Assembly: GCA_029259835.1 (NCBI GenBank)
Contig: JAJDEL010000780.1
Coordinates: 1-6,914, forward strand
Source: Planctomicrobium sp.
GTDB lineage: Bacteria > Planctomycetota > Planctomycetia > Planctomycetales > Planctomycetaceae
Length of the DNA stretch: 6,914 bases
Direction: 5' to 3'
This document shows positions 1 through 5,025 of the stretch, in pieces. A program made the translations under genes and the position numbers. The notes under the pieces are model-generated. The model searched no databases and was not told the DNA's origin. It saw nothing but the letters and a program-made list of their open reading frames with translations. The first letter of the stretch is position 1; each line of letters starts with the position of its first letter.

Positions 1-396
1 AAACAGATTAATGAGAAGTTTGCTGATCTGGATTACCTGCATGATATTGGTGATATAAAAGTAAAAATGTCAGGCTGTATGAATGCCTGTGGCCATCATC
101 ATGTCGGACACATTGGTATTCTCGGGGTCGATAAAAAGGGCGTTGAATTCTATCAATTGACATTGGGTGGTACGGCGGAAAACGACGCAGCTATCGGTGA
201 TCGTTTGGGACCGGCTATCGCAAAAGAAAAGGTTGCGGATACTATCGGAAAAATTCTCGATGTGTATGTGGAACAGCGTGTAGAAGAAGAACGTTTCCTT
301 GATACCTATAAACGAATTGGCATCGCAGCGTTCAAAGAACGCGTCTATAAACAGGAAGAAGTTGTCGAAAAGGAGGTGGCCGTTGCGGGTTATTAA
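1..396 (+). CDS. Sulfite/nitrite reductase hemoprotein, C-terminal part (5' end outside window)
   Basis: This is the last 131 residues of a ferredoxin-type sulfite/nitrite reductase, which reduces sulfite to sulfide (or nitrite to ammonia) in the cytoplasm using siroheme coupled to a [4Fe-4S] cluster. The frame is open from base 1 with no stop, so the first ATG (base 67) is internal and not the start. The second half of the cluster/siroheme motif is visible as Cys-X3-Cys in SGCMNACGHHH (Cys26 and Cys30 of the visible part); the first Cys pair must lie upstream of the window. The following HVGHIGILGVDKKG, QLTLGG and ERFLDTYKRIGI segments match the C-terminal half of the form paired with DUF934 in Proteobacteria. 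The DUF934 neighbour favours sulfite over nitrite as substrate. That choice is inferred, so no symbol is given (cysI-like). Its 3' end overlaps the next gene by 14 bases, indicating co-transcription. GC is about 43%, lower than the genes further right. Confidence 0.9.
   Translation, partial: KQINEKFADLDYLHDIGDIKVKMSGCMNACGHHHVGHIGILGVDKKGVEFYQLTLGGTAENDAAIGDRLGPAIAKEKVADTIGKILDVYVEQRVEEERFLDTYKRIGIAAFKERVYKQEEVVEKEVAVAGY
370..376 (+). promoter_or_regulatory. Shine-Dalgarno site that fixes a TTG start for the DUF934 gene
   Basis: The sequence AAGGAGG lies inside the end of the upstream reductase gene, six bases before TTG at 383. No ATG or GTG in that frame is suitably spaced. The longer in-frame opening from the ATG at 299 would add 28 residues that overlap the reductase and do not look like DUF934. 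Confidence 0.75.
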
Positions 397-871
397 AGAT
401 AATGAAGTTGTTGATGACAGTTGGCAGCAAATTCAGGAGTCAGATACAGAAAAGGCTATCCCAGAAGGGGATGTCATCGTTCCATTCAGTTACTGGCAAG
501 CTCACCGGCTTGATTTAGTTGAACGAAAAGGCAAGTTGGGTGTTTGTATTAATGGCGATGATGAAACGGAAGAAGTAGCAAAGGATCTGGCTTATTTTGA
601 TTTGATTGCAGTGGATTTTCCGGCTTTCAAGGATGGCCGGGGCTATTCACATGCGCGAATTTTACGCGATCAATACGAATACAAGGGAGATCTTCGGGCG
701 GTAGGGGATGTCTTGCGTGATCAGCTATATTACCTGCAGCGTTGTGGTATCAATTCGTTCCATGTACGAGAAGATATGGACTATGAAGATGCGATGAAAG
801 GTTTTTCTGATTTCAGTGTGAAGTATCAAACCGCAGCTGATGGTGCACTACCTGTTTATAAAGATCGGTAA
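383..871 (+). CDS. DUF934 family protein, sulfite-reduction accessory (TTG start)
   Basis: A 162-residue protein of the DUF934 family (COG3749), usually annotated as an oxidoreductase probably involved in sulfite reduction; its biochemical role is not established. The family is recognised by the N-terminal RVIKDNEVVDDSW and the central FPAFKDGRGYSHARILRD (about residues 76-93), followed by a GDLRAVGDVLRDQL-type segment and a Cys in LQRCGI. The size is normal for the family. The start chosen is TTG at 383, because AAGGAGG sits six bases upstream and the protein then begins at the usual family position. It overlaps the reductase gene by 14 bases, so translation is probably coupled. DUF934 genes typically sit beside cysI/cysH-type genes, which supports a sulfate-assimilation operon whose other members lie left of the window. 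There is no signal peptide or membrane segment, so it should be cytoplasmic. GC is low, like its partner. Confidence 0.88.
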   Translation: MRVIKDNEVVDDSWQQIQESDTEKAIPEGDVIVPFSYWQAHRLDLVERKGKLGVCINGDDETEEVAKDLAYFDLIAVDFPAFKDGRGYSHARILRDQYEYKGDLRAVGDVLRDQLYYLQRCGINSFHVREDMDYEDAMKGFSDFSVKYQTAADGALPVYKDR

Positions 872-917
872 CATTCAGATACTTTGATTGAAGATAACAG
901 AGCTTCCTGAGTTCTGG

Positions 918-2366
918 TTAAACACAGATTGTTGTGATTGTTGGCGTGTTTAAATCCGGGTCACTATGAAAACCTCTTATTAACAGAACAAAATCACCTG
1001 TATCTGCAAGTCCCTGTTCCTTGGCCACACGACGAGCAAGGTCGTTTGGATTTATCGAGCCTGTTTCTTCATCCAGCACTGGAATCACACCCCATAATAA
1101 TGAAATCTTACGGCACACGTCCGGACTGGAAGTAATCGCCAGAATAGGTGCGGCAGGTCGCGCCGAACTCATAGTCGCAGCAGAAACACCACTTTGAGAA
1201 ATGACAAGAACTGCATGAGCACTGAGTTGTTTCGACATATTTGATGTCGCGTTAGCGATGACATTCCAGACAGTATTGGAAGAGCTGTCGATGTTTCGTT
1301 TGTCATCACCATAAGCACCGGTTTTCCATAGATAAGATTCCGTTTGACGGGCGATACGATCCATCATTTCCACGGCTTCCACCGGAAAGTTCCCTGCCGC
1401 AGTTTCAGCTGACAACATGACAGCGTCGGTACCTAAAGTAACGGCATGGGCAATATCAGTAACTTCAGCGCGAGTCGGTCGTGCGTTGTTAATCATCGAC
1501 TCCAGCATTTGGGTAGCAACAATGACCGGTTTAAACTTAGATTTGGCTATGTCAATCAACTGACTTTGAGCGACGGGTACCTGTTCTGGTAGTAACTCAA
1601 CTCCCAGATCACCACGCGCGACCATCACGACATCGGTTTCCGCCAAGATGTTTTTGAGATCGTCGACGGCTTCCGGCTTTTCGATTTTCGAAACAATCAT
1701 CGGTCGGTAACCGGGTTCGGCGTCCTGAATTCGCTGCCGCAGTTCTCGAACATCCTTCGCAGTTCGCACGAAGCTGAGGCTGATGAAATCCAATTGGTGC
1801 TTGAGTGCAAAAGCCAGGTCCAGCAGGTCTTTCTCTGTCAGGCTGGCAAGCTGTAACTTGCTGCCAGGAAGATTCACTCCTTGTCGACTGAAAAGCCGGC
1901 CAGGTTGTTCGACTTCGCAAATGATTCGGTCTGCCTGCTTCTCGACGACTTTCATCGAGACGACTCCGTCGGCGAGGAGAACTCGGTTGCCTTCGGCAAG
2001 GTCATCGACAAATCCAGGGTATGTCGTCGTTAAAGTCTTTTCTTGATACTCAGCGAGTTCCTTCACAAACGAGAACCGTTCGCCTTGTCGCAAGTCGATT
2101 CCTTCCTTGGGGAGTTGCCCTAGCCGGATTTTAGGACCAGCAAGGTCTCCCAGGATTGCGACAGGTGTTTGAAGCTCCTCAGCGAGATTTCGAATCGAAC
2201 CAATGACATCGACGAGAGTTTCATGCTGCCCGTGCGCAAAGTTCAGGCGGAAAACATCAACGCCTGCCAGAATCAATTTCCTCAGCGAGTCACGATCATC
2301 ACTTGCAGGACCGACCGTTGCAACAATTTTCGTTTTAGTGAGCGCTGGCTCTTCGTACTTCAACAT
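918..2366 (-). CDS. pyk: Pyruvate kinase
   Basis: Catalyses phosphoenolpyruvate + ADP to pyruvate + ATP, the last step of glycolysis, in the cytoplasm. With the start at 2366 it has 482 residues, normal for a bacterial enzyme. The (beta/alpha)8 domain A carries TKIVATVGPAS near the N-terminus, Arg40/Asn42 in FRLNFAHG, the catalytic Lys227 in SKIEKPEAV, VARGDLGVEL (249-258), QMLESM (286-291), RPTRAEVTD (297-305) and Glu321 in MLSAETAAG. The B domain occupies about 75-165, and the C-terminal allosteric-type domain runs from about 365 to the end. Two residues matter. The usual DTKGPEIR is DLAGPKIR (74-81), with Leu75 and Lys79, the pattern of K+-independent enzymes. The usual FSHG is FAHG (Ala44). 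The frame stays open 34 codons further upstream, but that part runs through an intergenic repeat and is unlike the family. The gene converges on the DUF934 gene with a 46-base gap. Confidence 0.95.
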   Translation of the reverse strand: MLKYEEPALTKTKIVATVGPASDDRDSLRKLILAGVDVFRLNFAHGQHETLVDVIGSIRNLAEELQTPVAILGDLAGPKIRLGQLPKEGIDLRQGERFSFVKELAEYQEKTLTTTYPGFVDDLAEGNRVLLADGVVSMKVVEKQADRIICEVEQPGRLFSRQGVNLPGSKLQLASLTEKDLLDLAFALKHQLDFISLSFVRTAKDVRELRQRIQDAEPGYRPMIVSKIEKPEAVDDLKNILAETDVVMVARGDLGVELLPEQVPVAQSQLIDIAKSKFKPVIVATQMLESMINNARPTRAEVTDIAHAVTLGTDAVMLSAETAAGNFPVEAVEMMDRIARQTESYLWKTGAYGDDKRNIDSSSNTVWNVIANATSNMSKQLSAHAVLVISQSGVSAATMSSARPAAPILAITSSPDVCRKISLLWGVIPVLDEETGSINPNDLARRVAKEQGLADTGDFVLLIRGFHSDPDLNTPTITTICV

Positions 2367-2372
2367 GACCAT

Positions 2373-2377
2373 TCCTT
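2373..2377 (-). promoter_or_regulatory. Shine-Dalgarno site that decides the pyruvate kinase start
   Basis: On the minus strand AAGGA is followed directly by ATG (2372), GTC and then ATG (2366). The spacing is zero to the first ATG and six bases to the second, so the ATG at 2366 is the better start, giving MLKYEEPALTKTKIVAT as the N-terminus. An upstream ATG at 2468 has no comparable site. Confidence 0.6.
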
Positions 2378-2424
2378 GTCTTGATACTGTAAACGTGAGT
2401 GCGTGAGACGGTGAAAGAAAACTG

Positions 2425-2514
2425 GCCACAGAGGACACCGAGAAAGTAGGGAGCTTCCTGCGTTTCAATCATCGTTGTTTTATTTTCCTCTGCGCCCTCT
2501 CTGAACTCTGTGGC
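2425..2514. repeat. Outward-facing pair of CTCTGTGGC-type repeats with 9-base period
   Basis: The two ends form a perfect 9-base inverted repeat: GCCACAGAG at 2425-2433 and CTCTGTGGC at 2506-2514. Each arm extends inward as degenerate tandem 9-mers. On the plus strand, 2488-2514 reads CTCTGCGCC, CTCTCTGAA, CTCTGTGGC. On the minus strand the left arm reads CTCGGTGTC then CTCTGTGGC. The pair lies in the 5' leader of pyruvate kinase, 59 bases upstream of its start, between divergent genes. I recall similar CTCTGTG-rich intergenic repeats in genomes of several bacterial phyla, but cannot verify that here. No mobility gene is associated and its function is unknown. Confidence 0.5.
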
Positions 2515-2663
2515 TATCATCTTCCTTTGTCGCCATTCGCCTCATTCTATTTTACTTGAGATGGCTGAACAGTTACCAGTTTCGCTTCTCATCATGAGTG
2601 ACTTGATGATTTTAGGGAGAAATTCCAAATCATCCATTAGAATCAAACTATACACGCACTTTG

Positions 2664-2669
2664 AAGGAG
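2664..2669 (+). promoter_or_regulatory. Shine-Dalgarno site that decides the dehydrogenase start
   Basis: AAGGAG ends six bases before ATG at 2676. An in-frame TTG at 2661 would place the start before this site and add five residues (MKETA), so the ATG at 2676 is preferred. Confidence 0.75.
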
Positions 2670-2675
2670 ACTGCG

Positions 2676-3650
2676 ATGGCGGCTAAGAAAATTCTGGTGA
2701 CTGATCATCCCTGGCCGGATTTGGATGTGGAACGTTCCATTCTTGAACCGCTCGGCGTTGAGATTGTCGATGCCCCAGGTGGCGACGAAGAGACACTCTG
2801 CCGGTTGTCGGGAGATGTCTTTGCGATTGCGGCATGTTGGGCGGAAGTGACGGAGAAAGTCATCCGGCAGGCAATGGAGTGTAAGATCATTTGCCGCATG
2901 GGAATCGGTCTGGACAATATCGATATTGAAACGGCGACTGAACTAGGCATTCCGGTGACCAATGTCCCGGACTATTGCGTTGAGGAAGTCGCGGACCACG
3001 CGATTGGTCTTGTCCTCGCGTTGGCTCGCAATATCGGTTTCTACCATCATCGGACAAAACTGGGTGAGTACGATCTGACAGTCGGACCACCGATGCACCG
3101 CTTACGGGGGCGGCGTTTGGGACTGATTGGATTTGGAAGAATTGGTCGCGAGGTTTTTCAACGTGCGGTTGCGTTCGGCTTGGAAGTTGTCGCCTCGACT
3201 CCATCAGGAAACAGCTACGGCACCAATTGCGAAATGGTTTCGTTGGAGGAGTTGATAGCGACTTCGGAAATCATCAGTCTGCATGCTCCGCTGACAGAGA
3301 AGACTCGACACCTTATCGATGATTCTTCAATTCAGAAAATGAAAGAAGGCGCCTTCCTGGTGAATACATCACGTGGACCACTCATTGATCCAGGCGCTTT
3401 GGAACGCGGGATTGAGCCAGGAATCATCGCTGGTGCCGGATTGGATGTCTTTGAGCCAGAACCACCGGACTTGAGTTGCTCACTTTACAAAAACGAACGT
3501 GTGATCGTGACACCGCATGCCGCGTTTGTTTCGGAAGAGTCCTTGATTGACTTGCGCACGAGTACTGCAAATCAGATCGTTTCAATGCTGAAAAGGGAAG
3601 TGCCCGTGAACGTTGTGAATCCTGAGGTGCTTCCTTCGGCGAAGCGATGA
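2676..3650 (+). CDS. D-isomer-specific 2-hydroxyacid dehydrogenase, CtBP/phosphoglycerate dehydrogenase-like
   Basis: A 324-residue soluble oxidoreductase that interconverts a D-2-hydroxyacid and a 2-oxoacid with NAD(P)H. The true substrate is not evident; glyoxylate/hydroxypyruvate or 3-phosphoglycerate are family possibilities. The N-terminal and C-terminal parts form the substrate-binding domain, including MGIGLDNIDIETA (75-87) and NVPDYCVEEVADHA (96-109), the latter characteristic of the CtBP-like subgroup. The central Rossmann domain has GFGRIG (152-157). The catalytic triad is complete: Arg233 in NTSRG, Glu262 in DVFEPEP and His281 in TPHAAF. It lacks the regulatory ACT domain of long SerA enzymes. 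At the end of the second Rossmann strand, VVASTPSG has Thr175 where NAD-specific members have Asp, so cofactor preference may differ. It is preceded by the divergent pyruvate kinase and converges with the DUF1501 gene, 16 bases away, so it appears to be a single-gene transcript. Confidence 0.9.
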   Translation: MAAKKILVTDHPWPDLDVERSILEPLGVEIVDAPGGDEETLCRLSGDVFAIAACWAEVTEKVIRQAMECKIICRMGIGLDNIDIETATELGIPVTNVPDYCVEEVADHAIGLVLALARNIGFYHHRTKLGEYDLTVGPPMHRLRGRRLGLIGFGRIGREVFQRAVAFGLEVVASTPSGNSYGTNCEMVSLEELIATSEIISLHAPLTEKTRHLIDDSSIQKMKEGAFLVNTSRGPLIDPGALERGIEPGIIAGAGLDVFEPEPPDLSCSLYKNERVIVTPHAAFVSEESLIDLRTSTANQIVSMLKREVPVNVVNPEVLPSAKR

Positions 3651-3666
3651 ATCGGCGGCGAACGCC

Positions 3667-4959
3667 TCAAGTAAACAATTCTTTGATCGGCGCGCCGCCA
3701 TCGGTTGCCGGGACAGGGCGTGAACCGGCATAGAGTTCTTCGTGCGGATTGGCACCGAGTGTTGCCAGGATTGTGGCGAAGAGATCCGGAACAGAAACCG
3801 GACGGTCGGCGATGCTCATGCCGAGTTCATCCGTGGTACCGATGGCTTGTCCGGTCTTGAGTCCACCACCGCCGAGCATGACTGTGAACGACTTCGCGTG
3901 ATGGCCTCGCCCCCCCAGGCTGTCAAAACTCGCAGGACGTCCAAACTCGGAAGCGATCACCAGTAACGTTTTGTCAAGAAGTTTGTTCTCTTCCAGATCC
4001 TGGATCAGAGCCGCGAAGGCATGGTCGAGACGTTGAATCAACAGATGCTGGTTCTGTTGTCCTTCTCGATGCGTATCCCAACCGGTGCCGTTGACGAAAT
4101 TGAGATTGAAGGAGACTTCCACGAAACGTGAACCGCGCTGAATGAGTCGTCGCGCGAGCAAACAGCGTTGACCGAATTCGTCGCCAAATTTTTCGCGAAC
4201 TTCGGCAGGTTCATTTTCGAGATCGAACGTACTCATAAACTCTGGACCAGAGAGGCGGAATCCCTGTTTCATGGCTGCCAAGTAATTTTTGATGATCGCT
4301 TCGTTCGGGTGAAGATTTGCATATTGCGTCCGCATCTTCTCCAGCATTTCGAGACGGCGTTTGTGACGGTCATCGGTCACACGGGTCGGGCGGGTAAGTC
4401 CCTTCGGGCCTGACTTCGTTTCCGTTAAGTAGATGTAACCATGCTCGGCACCCAGAAACCCCGGTTCGCGAGCCGGGCTGGGATTGCCCATGAGGACATA
4501 CGTTGGGACCAAATCGTTCAGTGGACCGCACTGTTTAGAAACAAGCGATCCGATACTCGGATAGACGATGGTTCCACTCGTTGCGCGACCAGTGTGCATG
4601 CGATACGCGGCGGCGGAATGCTCGTCGATGACTTCGTGATGGACCGTTCGAACCGGGGCGCAGCGATCCATCAGCGGAGCCGTTTTCGGCATGTGTTCGC
4701 AGAGTTGAACTCCGGCGATTGCGGTGTCAATCGCCGGGTACGCCGAGCCGGGATCTTTTAGCCCGTCTTTAGTGACACGCTTTGGGTCAAACGTATCAAC
4801 CTGACAGGCACCACCACCCAGCCAGATCATAATGCAGTGTTCTGCTTTCCCGCGCACTTCGTCGAGAGTTTCTTCCGCATGGAGTGAAGGCAGAACAGGC
4901 ACAGCGGACAACCCGGCAACGCCGGTTTTCAATACATCGCGTCGGGTTATAGACATCAT
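3667..4959 (-). CDS. DUF1501 family protein with Tat signal peptide
   Basis: A 430-residue exported protein of the DUF1501 family, which belongs to the alkaline phosphatase/sulfatase-like fold and is very abundant in Planctomycetota; its reaction is unknown. A twin-arginine signal is clear: TRRDVLKTG (5-13), a short hydrophobic stretch and probable cleavage after LHA (residue 28), so it is likely exported folded. Family landmarks are IMIWLGGGACQVDTFDPK (43-60), DEHSAAAYRMHTGR (112-125), GWDTHREG (293-300), ASEFGR (336-341) and GRGHHAKSFTVMLGGGG (350-366); the Asp/His residues in these are likely metal ligands by analogy with the fold. Two adjacent ATGs (4959 and 4956) are possible. A weak GGTG site gives slightly better spacing to 4956, so the start is uncertain by one codon. 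It follows the dehydratase gene after 66 bases in the same direction and may share its transcript. The DUF1549/DUF1553 partner often found beside DUF1501 genes is not in the window. Confidence 0.9.
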   Translation of the reverse strand: MMSITRRDVLKTGVAGLSAVPVLPSLHAEETLDEVRGKAEHCIMIWLGGGACQVDTFDPKRVTKDGLKDPGSAYPAIDTAIAGVQLCEHMPKTAPLMDRCAPVRTVHHEVIDEHSAAAYRMHTGRATSGTIVYPSIGSLVSKQCGPLNDLVPTYVLMGNPSPAREPGFLGAEHGYIYLTETKSGPKGLTRPTRVTDDRHKRRLEMLEKMRTQYANLHPNEAIIKNYLAAMKQGFRLSGPEFMSTFDLENEPAEVREKFGDEFGQRCLLARRLIQRGSRFVEVSFNLNFVNGTGWDTHREGQQNQHLLIQRLDHAFAALIQDLEENKLLDKTLLVIASEFGRPASFDSLGGRGHHAKSFTVMLGGGGLKTGQAIGTTDELGMSIADRPVSVPDLFATILATLGANPHEELYAGSRPVPATDGGAPIKELFT

Positions 4960-5025
4960 ATCACCAATCGATAGAGGCGGGATTCTCGGCGGGTTCGTTC
5001 ATTGTCGTGACCAGATCACCACAGA

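Larger units (their letters stand above)
2367..2675. other. Divergent intergenic region between pyruvate kinase and the dehydrogenase
   Basis: This 309-base stretch separates two divergent genes, so promoters for both should lie here. It contains the inverted repeat pair at 2425-2514 and ribosome binding sites at both ends. A TATACA hexamer at 2649-2654 is a possible -10 element for the dehydrogenase, but no good -35 stands 16-18 bases upstream. The right part (2521-2660) is AT-richer than the flanking genes. I see no credible small gene or RNA gene in it. Confidence 0.6.

Noticed and set aside
898..916. Imperfect hairpin CAGAGCTT-CCT-GAGTTCTG between the convergent DUF934 and pyruvate kinase genes, as a terminator
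   Set aside because: The stem has two G-U pairs and no T-run follows on the plus strand; on the minus strand the wobbles become mismatches. It is too weak to call.
2588..2610. Short palindrome CTCATCATGAG and a nearby ATCAT/ATGAT inverted pair as an operator upstream of the dehydrogenase
   Set aside because: The five-base arms in AT-rich DNA are expected by chance, and no promoter elements can be placed around them with confidence.
2661..2675. TTG at 2661 as the start of the dehydrogenase
   Set aside because: The good Shine-Dalgarno AAGGAG lies downstream of this codon and is correctly spaced for the ATG at 2676.
3657..3666. GGCG-AA-CGCC hairpin between the convergent dehydrogenase and DUF1501 genes as a terminator
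   Set aside because: It has only four base pairs, a two-base loop and no T-run, so it is not a credible terminator.
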